Shown here: positions 21,776-33,322 of the stretch, one piece after another
Position numbering within the stretch: position 1 is the stretch's first letter
Layout of the letters: every line of letters starts with the position of its first letter
NCBI GenBank assembly: GCA_949126835.1
Contig: OX421506.1
Location: forward strand, 17,118,447 to 17,182,446
DNA from: Anisus vortex
Lineage: Eukaryota > Mollusca > Gastropoda > Planorbidae
Direction of reading: 5' to 3'
Length of the DNA stretch: 64,000 nt
Notes under the pieces: generated by a model
Database searches by the model: none
The model's input: the letters and a program-made list of their open reading frames with translations, nothing else
What the model was told of the DNA's origin: nothing
Made by a program: the position numbers and the translations under genes

Positions 21776-21983
21776 CTAAAGCTTTCAAGCATTTACCTTC
21801 AGTTTATCTGTTTCTCTAACTTCACTCTTAAGAGTTCTGTTTTTCTTTTTTTCTTTTAATAATTGCTTCTGCAAAAAGAAGAAAGAGAAAAAGGAAAAAC
21901 AAAAAGGTAATGTATAGAATTCTACTTCGTCTATGTCTATCCAATGTCTAAACATGGCCGGCTTTGATGTTCCTGTAACATTT

Positions 21984-22500
21984 TCATTTGTGTAGGCACA
22001 CAGTTTTTCCATCAAATATTGTGTAAAGGTCGTAATTTGTCTCATCACTAATATTAATTGTATGGTCATCTTCATTTTCATATTCTTCCTCACCAACATC
22101 CCTGCTAGTGCTTGATCTTGAAGCTATTAAATCCTCATATAACAAATCATCTTCTGTGCCATACATGGCATTTGAAATCCCTACATTTTTTGAAAGATTT
22201 GATAATTATTTTTGTGTTGTTGTCCTAGGATTCTTTAACCTATTGTACAACTAAGCTCAATCCAGGTGTCATTGAGCCGTGCCTTCATTGAGCGCCCTTG
22301 GTAAATTCCTTCTCACCAGATATCATCCAAGCATTCCACAGTTTCCGAATTTATGCCTTAAAATGCTTATTAATGGACATGTCCAGCGGCTTCAAAAGAG
22401 AAGTGCAACCACCAGGAATAACCGCTTGCCTTGTTCAATATTCCTTTAGAATAGCCTTTACAGAATTTACAGGCTATATCTAAAAATTAAGTCAGAAGTT
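21984..22500 (-). pseudogene. pogo-like transposase C-terminal region
   Basis: From about 22,440: AVIPGGCTSLLKPLDMSINK, then a frameshift, RKLWNAWMISGEKEFTKG. Further down there are IIIKSFKKC and, at 22166-21984, AMYGTEDDLLYEDLIASRSS followed by an acidic tail (EEEYENEDD). 'IP.G.TS.LQPLD..INKPFK' and 'SFKKCGI.N...GTEDD' are hallmarks of the C-terminal part of a pogo/Tigger subfamily widespread in invertebrates. Several stops and frameshifts; the DDE core is absent. Confidence 0.75.
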
Positions 22501-22554
22501 TTACTTAAAGATTTTCATGTAAAAATGTAGACAAATGCATATCCTTCTAGTCAA

Positions 22555-22770
22555 TCAATTGAGCTACCCTTGGGTAAATTCCTTTTCACCAGATATCATC
22601 CAAGCATTCCACAGTTTCTGAATGTATGACTTTAAAAGGCTTATTAGTTTAATGGATCGTCCACGTTGACGGTCTTTAGCATTCCTGAAGTAAACCTTTA
22701 TTACACTGTGAATCTCCTCATCAGTGCAATTTTGAAATCCTTTTTCTGCCTAATATAGAGGCTGAAAAAC
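22555..22770 (-). pseudogene. Second pogo-like piece with unknown N-terminal segment
   Basis: At 22640-22560 the minus strand repeats the LWNAWMISGEKEFT motif seen at 22.3 kb. Upstream of it (22750-22650) is a different segment, CTDEEIHSVIKVYFRNAKDR, with no match I recognise. A stop follows the motif. It is either a second copy joined to foreign sequence or a partial duplication. Confidence 0.45.
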
Positions 22771-24204
22771 AAACAAATGATTACTTAAAGTATACGTTTT
22801 TAAAATGAATTTCACAAACATTAATGTTTACATCCTTTGACTTTCAAAGTAAACCAATCATCATATGTTGAGTAATATTCAAATAAACCAAAAAAATCTC
22901 CCCTCTCGTGTTAAAGAGATGTCAGGAAAGACCCAAAAAATGTACCAATTTAATCATAACAAAAACTTTAATGACTAGTGTGGTGGTGTGTGGATGTTGG
23001 TCTTATGGAAAACACTGACAAAAGACTATATTCAATTTCGATAGTTTATTTCACAGTGTCAGAAACAGGTACCCAGTGTCGAGTAAGCACAGCATGGGTA
23101 TGGATATCTGTTATAACAAATACACGTTAATATTACATAATGACATATGACAGAAGAAAATATAAATATATTAAATCCAAACAGGCAAATCCTGTGGTTA
23201 AGACAAGACATTAACACAATAAATAGAATGGTAAATAGGCAAATAGCATGGATATTTATGTGAGGAGATACAAATAAAATGAATCCAAATAGGTTAAACC
23301 ATGTGGTACCGGTACTTAAGTAAAATGACAGACACAATGAATAACATGGTACTGGTTAACAAACCAATAGCCTATAAATTCAATAAATATACACAAGGAA
23401 TTATAAACATAATGAATTCAATATAAATGACATAGACCCAATGAATAAAATAGTAAATAGGCCAATCGCATGGTCAAATAGAAACAAAGGAACTGGTGGG
23501 ACTTACAATATAGAAAAAAGGAAATACATAGCATAACTATAAAGTCTAGGCCAAGCAAATAAAAACAACCATAAACCATAGGCCTACCTAATGAATACAT
23601 TAATCATTGTTCACTCTTAAGCTGTGTATTACTAAGCAAACAGCAGGGACAGACGGAATACCCTTAACATAATAAGATACTAGCAATAATTGAGACATAC
23701 CTTATACTTAGAGATGGAGTTCAGAATAACAAACGGCAAACGCACTGGCTAGCTTGTAGTAAACACAGCGTGGACTTTTAATGAGGTCTGGTTTAGGTCT
23801 GATCGAAAATTGCGCCTAGCTTTTATTTTGTACGACTTCTGCGCATAGGGGGGGGCGCACATGGGGAAACCATTCAATTGGCTGCCAACTGTGTTGCTAC
23901 ACTAGGCAATTTTCTGGGGCTCAATACCACACTAGATTTAAATATTTATTAGCTTATCTGTTTCATTTGAAACTATTATAAGCTCTAAGTAACTATTCCA
24001 AGGTGGGCAGAGTTTCAAACAACAAAACAATGTGCAGATATCTGTGGACTTTTTAAAATTGGCAAATAATTAACTTGTCCTTATTAAACATTTAAAAAAT
24101 AGAATCAAGAACCAGAAATCAGTTATGAAGCTCTAACAATAAATTTTATAATTGTATTCACCAACGCAACACAGAAAAGAAATGTAAAAAAAAAAAAGTT
24201 CAAA
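22771..24204. other. Non-coding stretch with diverged internal repeats
   Basis: No gene supported. Between 23,200 and 23,480 a roughly 110-bp theme recurs in diverged form (AATAAATAGAATGGTAAATA and similar words, each followed by AGGCAAATAGCATGG-like sequence). A GC-rich patch with a G run at 23,845 could be the end of an LTR or leader, but no boundary was found. Confidence 0.35.
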
Positions 24205-24214
24205 CTAACTGGTT

Positions 24215-24773
24215 ATTACACAACACAGATGTGTTGCCTTGAAGGATTTCCTTCTTGCCTCACCAGAGGTATTCCAAAATGATTTCCCCAGCCAGTTGAA
24301 CTGCCTCTGGAGGACATTATTCATAGTATGATCAACTATTCTCTTTACCAGGAGTTTCAAGTTACCCCCCCCCCTTTTTCCCCAAAGTAGACAGAAGGTT
24401 GACCTGAAAAAAAAAAGTATAAATTGAATCAATTTTCTAATGTCAAAAATATACATCCAGCCAAGATTGTTGAAAATATACATTGCCCATAAAAATTAAT
24501 AAGTTACATCGTAACATGATGCAAATGCATAGAGAGACAACACTTACTAAATATCTTTTATAGTCCAGAGAACTAAGTTTGTCTTCCTGGACCATAAAAT
24601 CTTCCAGCCTAGTCAGTAGGAAGTTAAAATCAAAATGTGGCTTTTTTTCTATGATGCCACTCTGATCTGGCAGCCTATCTCGAATGCTCTTCAATATTTA
24701 CCCTTGGCTGTTCAGAAGCTTAGACATTTCTAAAACCATGTGCCTCAGCTCCACAACAGAAGATACCAGGGTT
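24215..24773 (-). pseudogene. DUF4806-type gene fragment, two exons (array unit 1)
   Basis: Exon A runs 24773-24548 after an acceptor (CTTTACAG) and ends at GTAAGTG. It encodes a coiled-coil-like TLVSSVVELRHMVLEMSKLL, a stop, then IRDRLPDQSG and DFNFLLTRLEDFMVQEDKLS. Exon B starts at 24403 after a textbook TTTTTTTTTTCAG acceptor and encodes VNLLSTLG, GNLKLLVKRIVDHTMNNVLQ, FNWLGKSFW and FKATHLCCVI. Joined at phase 0 (DYKRYL|VNLLSTLG) they match the DUF4806 fold, a domain of unknown function ('LP..S...L..LE..L', '...+.++..+.....A..Y.W.G......F....L...I'). A homopolymer of ten G on the coding strand puts the second half of exon B out of frame. Only this copy retains all of exon B; the tandem array begins inside it at 24351. 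Confidence 0.6.
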
Positions 24774-25039
24774 CTGTAAAGATAATTAGTTTTTATCAAT
24801 CTGCCTACCGGTACATTAATTAATGGCTTCCATGTAAATAAACACTTTTGAAAATAACTTAAACTGAGAAGTTAAATTTTAAATATTTTTTTGAAAGTAA
24901 AGGTTCACTTTATAATTGTCATGAATGGCAATAATAAGCCGTGTTTTTAAAATACAATATTTTGTTTGCATTGCAATGCAATGGCATCCTTCCTTCTCGC
25001 GAGACAATGGTGCATTTCATTATGATTCAACTTCTCCGC

Positions 25040-25520
25040 CTGATTGTTGATTAGATCCAGGCTTTTCTTTCTGTTCTATTTTCTTCGCCTTTCTTCTAGC
25101 CCTTTTACCTATGGTCTCCTCCATTCTACTTTTCTCAGCTATTTTAACCCCTTTCTGACAGCTGTGCGCCAAGTGGACCAATCCTCTGCCTTCTCCTCCC
25201 AGTCACTTGTGCTTATTCTGGCTGCTCTCATGTCCCTCATGCAGACATCTTTGTAGCGGAGGCGTGGGCGACCTGTTTTCCTCTTTCCAGATGCCAATTC
25301 TCCATATAGGAGGTCCAGGGATTCTGCCTGGACTAGAACATGCTTTGGGCGCTGGCGCGCGTCAGTACCTCACTATTAGGGACTTTGTCCTGCCATTTAA
25401 TGCCATGGACGCGACTCAGACACCTCAGGTGGAAGCTATTTAGCTTGCGCTCATGGGACGTATAGGTTGTCCATGATTCACTTCCATAAAGCAGCGTTTT
25501 TTGTTTTTGCTGAAAATTAT
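25040..25520 (-). pseudogene. LINE reverse transcriptase C-terminal end (unit 1)
   Basis: The minus strand encodes KTLLYGSESWTTYTSHERKL, NSFHLRCLSRVHGIKWQDKV and PNSEVLTRASAQSMF, then in another frame LLYGELASGKRKTGRPRLRY K and DWSTWRTAVRKGLK. This is the extreme C-terminal region of non-LTR retrotransposon ORF2, beyond the catalytic YADD, as found in many mollusc and cnidarian LINEs ('LLYG.E.W....+ ..L..F...CLR.I..I.W.D.+.N..V'). Endonuclease and catalytic reverse transcriptase are missing. Unit 1 keeps AQSMF intact up to the frameshift. Left-hand parts of unit 1 differ more from the other units than its right-hand parts do. Confidence 0.75.
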
Positions 25521-25974
25521 CATAATCATTAACATAATCTAAGCTGCCTACAAGAAGTTTTAAGTTATTGTTATTACCATTTGAGATAGTGACACATATG
25601 AAGAGCACAATGGAAAAAACAGCAGAGTCACATTTTCCACATTTTGAGAAAACCTAAATTAAAGGTTTGAAACCTTTTTATTACAAATTATGTGAGAAAC
25701 TGTCAATTCTTTTAATGTTTAAGGGAAGGTCATCCATTTAAGCATCAAATTTTTACAGATAAATATTCTGAAAATCATGTTAGCTCATGGAAAATTTTGT
25801 TTTTTCAAAATGTGTTCAGATTGGACTCTGCTGTTTTTTCCGATGATTAGGACTTTGCCTGTTTTTCCATTGTAACACATAAGAAATAACTATATAAAAC
25901 CATTGAATTTTTAAACTGTTTATAGAATGAAAAAGGCAAATTGAACAAATAAAAAAAAACAAATGCATGAACAT

Positions 25975-26800
25975 TCACTGGTCTTGACCCTCATCTTCGA
26001 CTTTATCGTCATACGGCAGAGCATCATAGAATGCCTCATTGGTGGTAAATTTTTTGAGGTCTTGGAGGTCTTTGTACTTTGCAGCTGATATAGCCAGTCT
26101 GTCTCCATACAAAGCTACTGGCACTGCTGTGCATACTGAAAAATTGTTTTTTCTCGTTGGAACAATGTTTGTTTTCAAGAAAATACCGTTCCATGAGTCT
26201 CTGTGACAAACGGTCCCTGGACCTTCATCCTTGTTAAAAACCATTTCCCGAATGGGGCGCGTGGGGAACGGGCAGCCTTTCTTATACAATGGCCTTAGAA
26301 AGCCGGAGAAGTTTTTGACCAGATCCTGTTTAACATCAGTCACGTTAAAGGGTGTAGGATGTTTTCGTGCTTCACTAAATATTTGTATCCAGTCTTCTGG
26401 AACACTAGCACTAGACTTTGTATTTACTGGACCCATGTCCCTGTCACACTCCATATAAGAATGTCCGCGCTCAGGTAATGTCACTGTCACACTCCATATA
26501 AGAATGTCCGCGCTCAGGTAATGTCACTGTCACACTCCATATAAGAATGTCTGCGCTCAGGTAATGTCACTGTCACACTCCATATAAGAATGTCCGCGCT
26601 CAGGTAATGTCACTGTCACACTCCATATAAGAATGTCCGCGCTCAGGTAATGTCACTGTCACACTCCATATAAGAATGTCCGCGCTCAGGTAATGTCACT
26701 GTCACTGAGGTAAACCTTTTTCTATGGTGCACCATATAATCTAAAAACCGAATCAGGGTAAAGTTCTTATTCTGTCCTGCGCAGGAATCGCAGAATAGTT
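25975..26800 (-). pseudogene. YDET/CAGQNKN-family transposase-like gene, C-terminal exon (unit 1)
   Basis: From about 26,795 the minus strand reads CDSCAGQNKNFTLIRFLDYM, VHHRKRFTSVTVTLPERGHS, YMECDRDMGPVN, then PEDWIQIFSEARKHPTPFNV and ends VEDEGQDQ at 25978. CAGQNKN followed by RFxxxM....F..V...FP.RGHS....DRDF/M is the signature of a widespread family of animal transposase-like proteins of presumed RNase-H-fold nuclease type, usually annotated as uncharacterised (possibly the one listed as DUF7869; that name is from memory). The stretch VTLPERGHSYMEC is expanded into six 43-bp tandem copies, which breaks the frame. The last 171 codons are otherwise open. Confidence 0.6.
26449..26706. repeat. 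43-bp tandem repeat, 6 copies (unit 1)
   Basis: Copies start at 26449, 26492, 26535, 26578, 26621 and 26664; each begins CTCCATATAAGAATGTCCGC. The third copy has TCTGCG instead of TCCGCG. The repeat is coding sequence of the transposase (VTLPERGHSYMEC on the minus strand) and is not a multiple of three. Confidence 0.95.
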
Positions 26801-26989
26801 CAATTGTGTGTAGTTAGGTGGTCTAAAGCCCACTTTTTAAGTAGCCTAGATCTTTAAAATCTAATTAAGAAATAATTAAAACATCTTCTGACTCTGTCAT
26901 AGGCCTGCTACCATTTCCATCATCTGTGCCACCATCACAGAAATCTTGGGCCAAACCTGAGTATTCAGTTAAATTGAATGAGTCATCAG

Positions 26990-28361
26990 TAATGGTAATG
27001 CAATAGATGCAGTAAATCCAATAACCTCTTCGCTGACCTTGGTTGTGATGTGGTCATACAGGAAAGAAGCCACCTCATCTGAACCTTTCCTAGCGACAGT
27101 CTCATCATAGCAGTCAAGAAAAACATCATCAGCTGATAGTTGGTGAATGTTAAATGATTGGTATGTGAGCTTTCTGTTGTAGTCAAACATCATCAGTTGA
27201 TAGTTGGTGAATGTTAAATGATTGGTATGTGAGCTTTCTGTTGTAGTCAAACATCATCAGTTGATAGTTGGTGAATGTTAAATGATTGGTATGTGAGCTT
27301 TCTGTTGTAGTCAAACATCATCAGTTGATAGTTGGTGAATGTTAAATGATTGGTATGTGAGCTTTCTGTTGTAGTCAAACATCATCAGTTGATAGTTGGT
27401 GAATGTTAAATGATTGGTATGTGAGCTTTCTGTTGTAGTCAAACATCATCAGTTGATAGTTGGTGAATGTTAAATGATTGGTATGTGAGCTTTCTGTTGT
27501 AGTAAAACATCATCAGTTGATAGTTGGTGAATGTTAAATGATTGGTATGTGAGCTTTCTGTTGTAGTCAAACATCATCAGTTGATAGTTGGTGAATGTTA
27601 AATGATTGGTATGTGAGCTTTCTGTTGTAGTCAAACATCATCAGTTGATAGTTGGTGAATGTTAAATGATTGGTATGTGAGCTTTCTGTTGTAGTCAAAC
27701 ATCATCAGTTGATAGTTGGTGAATGTTAAATGATTGGTATGTGAGCTTTCTGTTGTAGTCAAACATCATCAGTTGATAGTTGGTGAATGTTAAATGATTG
27801 GTATGTGAGCTTTCTGTTGTAGTCAAACATCATCAGTTGATAGTTGGTGAATGTTAAATGATTGGTATGTGAGCTTTCTGTTGTAGTCAAACATCATCAG
27901 TTGATAGTTGGTGAATGTTAAATGATTGGTATGTGAGCTTTCTGTTGTAGTCAAACATCATCAGTTGATAGTTGGTGAATGTTAAATGATTGGTATGTGA
28001 GCTTTCTGTTGTAGTAAAAGTCATTGGTGGACTTGTTGGGTAGGTTGAGATTTTTTTGGTAGTCAAACGTAAAGGCCTCAAGATGAGGTGTAAGCTTGGC
28101 CCTTCGCTTAGCGTCTCTTTTTCTCCGGTAGAATGTGTCAGCCTTTCGCTGGTGGAGATCTTTTTGAATTTTTAACTGCTCCAGGTCCCTTATGAGGACT
28201 TCACTTGTTGGGTCTGATTCAAGAGTCTTTGTAGCAATTTCTATTTTTGCCAAGAACTGGTCGCAGGCTGAGCAAGTGTCGGTTCTTGGGTACCCAAAGC
28301 CAATGTTAATACCATAGACTATGCCGTTTTTTTCATTTGAAACTTGACTTAAAAGAAGCAT
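26990..28361 (-). pseudogene. YDET/CAGQNKN-family transposase-like gene, N-terminal exon (unit 1)
   Basis: Starts at an ATG at 28361: MLLLSQVSNEKNG, then GFGYPRTDTCSACDQFLAKI (Cys pair), KDLHQRKADTFYRRKRDAKR, FTFDYQKNLNLPNKSTNDFY and YNRKLTYQSFNIHQLSTDDV. After the 64-bp repeats it resumes as CYDETVARKGSDEVASFLYD and ITTKVSEEVIGF. 'DTC..CD', 'H...A...Y', 'FDYQ+NLPLP' and 'YDET.A.+G..EV.SFL' are conserved blocks of this transposase-like family; FDYQ and YDE may hold acidic catalytic residues. The coding sequence between YNRKL and CYDE has been turned into 14 tandem 64-bp copies with stops in rotated frames, so no full protein can be made. Confidence 0.6.
27121..28016. repeat. 64-bp tandem repeat, 14 copies (unit 1)
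   Basis: Copies begin AAACATCATCAGTTGATAGT every 64 bases (27185, 27249, ... 27953), the first slightly diverged (CAGCTGATAG). The copy at 27505 is preceded by TAGTAAAAC instead of TAGTCAAAC, a useful marker. On the minus strand the unit encodes DYNRKLTYQSFNIHQLSTDD plus one extra base, so each copy shifts the frame. Confidence 0.95.
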
Positions 28362-28620
28362 CTTTCAATGCTTTATTACCCATGGGCCATAACTGCTAAA
28401 TTATAAAAATGTGACTCTGCCGTTTTTTCCATTGTGATCTTCATATACTAATAGTAAAAGGCCTACATATTTCCTTTAAATTACATACATCATTTTAAAC
28501 AGATTTTTTGTAATAATTTAAATTTTTATATAAAAAGTATATAGCCATAGGCCAATATATATTTTAAACTAATAGAAAAATTAAATTGGTAAAAAGTACA
28601 CACAGAAACTGTCTAAGCTT
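28017..28620. other. Right end of unit 1 (upstream of the transposase ATG)
   Basis: 28017-28361 is coding relic described above. 28362-28620 is AT-rich and empty; on the minus strand it is the 5' side of the transposase exon and could hold its promoter, but no signal is clear. Confidence 0.35.
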
Positions 28621-29040
28621 GGAGTTTCAAGTTACCCCCCCCCCCCCTTTTCCCCAAAGTAGACAGAAGGTTGACCTGAAAAAAAAAAGTATACATTGAA
28701 TCAATTTCCTAATGTCAAAAATATACATTCAGCCAAGATTGTTGAAAATATACATTGCCCATAAAAATTAATAAGTTACATCATAACATGATGCAAATGC
28801 ATAGAGAGACAACACTTACTAAATATCTTTTATAGTCCAGAGAACTAAGTTTTTCTTCCTGGACCATAAAATCTTCCAACCTAGTCAGCAGGAAGTTAAA
28901 ATCAAAATGTGGCTCCTTTTCTATGATGCCACTCTGATCTGGCAGCCTATCTCGAATGCTCTTCAATATTTACCCTTGGCTTAGACATTTCTAAAACCAT
29001 GTGCCTCAGCTCCACAACAGAAGATACCAGGGTTCTGTAA
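28621..29040 (-). pseudogene. DUF4806-type gene fragment (unit 2, truncated exon B)
   Basis: As in unit 1, but exon B is cut at the unit junction (28620/28621) after about 50 bases, and exon A lacks 11 bases (TGTTCAGAAGC in unit 1). It encodes IRDRLPDQSG and FNFLLTRLEDFMVQEEKLSS with the same GTAAGTG donor. The C tract has 13 bases. Confidence 0.55.
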
Positions 29041-29324
29041 AGTTCCGATAAATAAAATTACATAGATAATTAGTTTTTATCAATCTGCCTACCGGTACAT
29101 TAATTAATGGCTTCCATGTAAATAAACACTTTTAAAAATAACTTAAACTGAGAAGATGTTAAATTTTAAATATTTTTTTGAAAGTAAAGGTTCACTTTAT
29201 AATTGCCATGAATGGCAATAATAAGCCGTGTTTTTAAAATACAATATTTTGTTTGCAATGCAATGGCATCCTTCCTTCTCGCGAGACGATGGTGCATTTC
29301 ATTATGATTCAACTTCTCCGCCTG

Positions 29325-29800
29325 ATTCTTGATTATTTCCAGGCTTTTCTTTCTGTTATATTTTCTTCGCCTTTCTTCTAGCCCTTTTACCTATGGTCTC
29401 CTCCATTCTACTTTTCTCTGCTATTTTAACCCCTTTCTGACAGCAGTGCGCCAAGTGGACCAATCCTCTGCCTTCTCCTCCCAGTCACTTGTGCTTATTC
29501 TGGCTGCTCTCATGTCCCTCATGCAGACATCTTTGTAGCGGAGGCGTGGGCGACCTGTTTTCCTCTTTCCAGATGCCAATTCTCCATATAGGAGGTCCAG
29601 GAATTCTGCCTGGACTCGAACATGCGATGGGCGCTGGCGCGCGTCAGTACCTCACTATTAGGGACTTTGTCCTGCCATTTAATGCCAAGGACGCGACTCA
29701 GACACCTCAGGTGGAAGCTATTTAGCTTGCGCTCATGGGACGTATAGGTTGTCCATGATTCACTTCCATAAAGCAGCGTTTTTTGTTTTTGCTGAAAATT
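29325..29800 (-). pseudogene. LINE reverse transcriptase C-terminal end (unit 2)
   Basis: Same segment as in unit 1 (LLYGSESWTTYTSHERKLNS), with VLGIKWQDKV in place of VHGIKWQDKV and ASAHRMF in place of ASAQSMF. A single-base change leaves the frame open for 123 codons down to 29519. Confidence 0.75.
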
Positions 29801-30256
29801 ATCATAATCATTAACATAATCTAAGCTGCCTACAAGAAGTTTTAAGTTATTGTTATTACCATTTGAGATAGTGACACATATGAAGAGCACAATGGAAAAA
29901 ACAGCAGAGTCACATTTTCCACATTTTGAGAAAACCTAAATTAAAGGTTTGAAACCTTTTTATTACAAATTATGTGAGAAACTGTCAATTCTTTTAATGT
30001 TTAAGGGAAGGTCATCCATTTAAGCATCAAATTTTTACAGATAAATATTCTGAAAATCATGTTAGCTCATGGAAAATTTTGTTTTTTCAAAATGTGTTCA
30101 GATTGGACTCTGCTGTTTTTTCCGATGATTAGGACTTTGCCTGTTTTTCCATTGTAACACATAAGAAATAACTATATAAAACCATTGAATTTTTAAACTG
30201 TTTATAGAATGAAAAAGGCAAATTGAACAAATAAAAAAAAACAAATGCATGAACAT

Positions 30257-31082
30257 TCACTGGTCTTGACCCTCATCTTCGACTTTATCGTCATACGGCA
30301 GAGCATCATAGAATGCCTCATTGGTGGTAAATTTTTTGAGGTCTTGGAGGTCTTTGTACTTTGCAGCTGATATAGCCAGTCTGTCTCCATACAAAGCTAC
30401 TGGCACTGCTGTGCATACTGAAAAATTGTTTTTTCTCGTTGGAACAATGTTTGTTTTCAAGAAAATACCGTTCCATGAGTCTCTGTGACAAACGGTCCCT
30501 GGACCTTCATCCTTGTTAAAAACCATTTCCCGAATGGGGCGCGTGGGGAACGGGCAGCCTTTCTTATACAATGGCCTTAGAAAGCCGGAGAAGTTTTTGA
30601 CCAGATCCTGTTTAACATCAGTCACGTTAAAGGGTGTAGGATGTTTTCGTGCTTCACTAAATATTTGTATCCAGTCTTCTGGAACACTAGCACTAGACTT
30701 TGTATTTACTGGACCCATGTCCCTGTCACACTCCATATAAGAATGTCCGCGCTCAGGTAATGTCACTGTCACACTCCATATAAGAATGTCCGCGCTCAGG
30801 TAATGTCACTGTCACACTCCATATAAGAATGTCTGCGCTCAGGTAATGTCACTGTCACACTCCATATAAGAATGTCCGCGCTCAGGTAATGTCACTGTCA
30901 CACTCCATATAAGAATGTCCGCGCTCAGGTAATGTCACTGTCACACTCCATATAAGAATGTCCGCGCTCAGGTAATGTCACTGTCACTGAGGTAAACCTT
31001 TTTCTATGGTGCACCATATAATCTAAAAACCGAATCAGGGTAAAGTTCTTATTCTGTCCTGCGCAGGAATCGCAGAATAGTT
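30257..31082 (-). pseudogene. Transposase-like gene, C-terminal exon (unit 2)
   Basis: Identical in translation to unit 1 over its 171-codon open part. It contains the CAGQNKN block, the RGHSYMECDRDM block and the DEGQDQ end, and six 43-bp repeats. Confidence 0.6.
30731..30988. repeat. 43-bp tandem repeat, 6 copies (unit 2)
   Basis: Same copy number as unit 1, with the TCTGCG variant again in the third copy. Confidence 0.95.
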
Positions 31083-31271
31083 CAATTGTGTGTAGTTAGG
31101 TGGTCTAAAGCCCACTTTTTAAGTAGCCTAGATCTTTAAAATCTAATTAAGAAATAATTAAAACATCTTCTGACTCTGTCATAGGCCTGCTACCATTTCC
31201 ATCATCTGTGCCACCATCACAGAAATCTTGGGCCAAACCTGAGTATTCAGTTAAATTGAATGAGTCATCAG

Positions 31272-32643
31272 TAATGGTAATGCAATAGATGCAGTAAATC
31301 CAATAACCTCTTCGCTGACCTTGGTTGTGATGTGGTCATACAGGAAAGAAGCCACCTCATCTGAACCTTTCCTAGCGACAGTCTCATCATAGCAGTCAAG
31401 AAAAACATCATCAGCTGATAGTTGGTGAATGTTAAATGATTGGTATGTGAGCTTTCTGTTGTAGTCAAACATCATCAGTTGATAGTTGGTGAATGTTAAA
31501 TGATTGGTATGTGAGCTTTCTGTTGTAGTCAAACATCATCAGTTGATAGTTGGTGAATGTTAAATGATTGGTATGTGAGCTTTCTGTTGTAGTCAAACAT
31601 CATCAGTTGATAGTTGGTGAATGTTAAATGATTGGTATGTGAGCTTTCTGTTGTAGTCAAACATCATCAGTTGATAGTTGGTGAATGTTAAATGATTGGT
31701 ATGTGAGCTTTCTGTTGTAGTCAAACATCATCAGTTGATAGTTGGTGAATGTTAAATGATTGGTATGTGAGCTTTCTGTTGTAGTAAAACATCATCAGTT
31801 GATAGTTGGTGAATGTTAAATGATTGGTATGTGAGCTTTCTGTTGTAGTCAAACATCATCAGTTGATAGTTGGTGAATGTTAAATGATTGGTATGTGAGC
31901 TTTCTGTTGTAGTCAAACATCATCAGTTGATAGTTGGTGAATGTTAAATGATTGGTATGTGAGCTTTCTGTTGTAGTCAAACATCATCAGTTGATAGTTG
32001 GTGAATGTTAAATGATTGGTATGTGAGCTTTCTGTTGTAGTCAAACATCATCAGTTGATAGTTGGTGAATGTTAAATGATTGGTATGTGAGCTTTCTGTT
32101 GTAGTCAAACATCATCAGTTGATAGTTGGTGAATGTTAAATGATTGGTATGTGAGCTTTCTGTTGTAGTCAAACATCATCAGTTGATAGTTGGTGAATGT
32201 TAAATGATTGGTATGTGAGCTTTCTGTTGTAGTCAAACATCATCAGTTGATAGTTGGTGAATGTTAAATGATTGGTATGTGAGCTTTCTGTTGTAGTAAA
32301 AGTCATTGGTGGACTTGTTGGGTAGGTTGAGATTTTTTTGGTAGTCAAACGTAAAGGCCTCAAGATGAGGTGTAAGCTTGGCCCTTCGCTTAGCGTCTCT
32401 TTTTCTCCGGTAGAATGTGTCAGCCTTTCGCTGGTGGAGATCTTTTTGAATTTTTAACTGCTCCAGGTCCCTTATGAGGACTTCACTTGTTGGGTCTGAT
32501 TCAAGAGTCTTTGTAGCAATTTCTATTTTTGCCAAGAACTGGTCGCAGGCTGAGCAAGTGTCGGTTCTTGGGTACCCAAAGCCAATGTTAATACCATAGA
32601 CTATGCCGTTTTTTTCATTTGAAACTTGACTTAAAAGAAGCAT
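31272..32643 (-). pseudogene. Transposase-like gene, N-terminal exon (unit 2)
   Basis: Same as unit 1: ATG at 32643, DTCSACDQ, FDYQKNLNLP, then the 64-bp repeats, then CYDETVARKG at about 31,390. No difference in the encoded 136-codon N-terminal part. Confidence 0.6.
31403..32298. repeat. 64-bp tandem repeat, 14 copies (unit 2)
   Basis: Fourteen copies in the same order as in unit 1, including the TAGTAAAAC marker at 31787. Confidence 0.95.
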
Positions 32644-32902
32644 CTTTCAATGCTTTATTACCCATGGGCCATAACTGCTAAATTATAAAAATGTGACTCT
32701 GCCGTTTTTTCCATTGTGATCTTCATATACTAATAGTAAAAGGCCTACATATTTCCTTTAAATTACATACATCATTTTAAACAGATTTTTTGTAATAATT
32801 TAAATTTTTATATAAAAAGTATATAGCCATAGGCCAATATATATTTTAAACTAATAGAAAAATTAAATTGGTAAAAAGTACACACAGAAACTGTCTAAGC
32901 TT

Positions 32903-33322
32903 GGAGTTTCAAGTTACCCCCCCCCCCCTTTTCCCCAAAGTAGACAGAAGGTTGACCTGAAAAAAAAAAGTATACATTGAATCAATTTCCTAATGTCAAA
33001 AATATACATTCAGCCAAGATTGTTGAAAATATACATTGCCCATAAAAATTAATAAGTTACATCATAACATGATGCAAATGCATAGAGAGACAACACTTAC
33101 TAAATATCTTTTATAGTCCAGAGAACTAAGTTTTTCTTCCTGGACCATAAAATCTTCCAACCTAGTCAGCAGGAAGTTAAAATCAAAATGTGGCTCCTTT
33201 TCTATGATGCCACTCTGATCTGGCAGCCTATCTCGAATGCTCTTCAATATTTACCCTTGGCTTAGACATTTCTAAAACCATGTGCCTCAGCTCCACAACA
33301 GAAGATACCAGGGTTCTGTAAA
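32903..33322 (-). pseudogene. DUF4806-type gene fragment (unit 3, truncated exon B)
   Basis: Same as unit 2, offset by 4281-4282 bases, with a 12-base C tract. Confidence 0.55.

Noticed and set aside
23059..23600. Hydrophobic minus-strand ORFs resembling membrane proteins
   Set aside because: Their composition follows from AT-rich sequence with diverged repeats; no motif or splice signal supports a gene.
26449..28016. Regular direct repeats suggesting a CRISPR array
   Set aside because: Repeats are directly adjacent with no unique spacers, lie in transposase coding sequence, and the DNA is eukaryotic.
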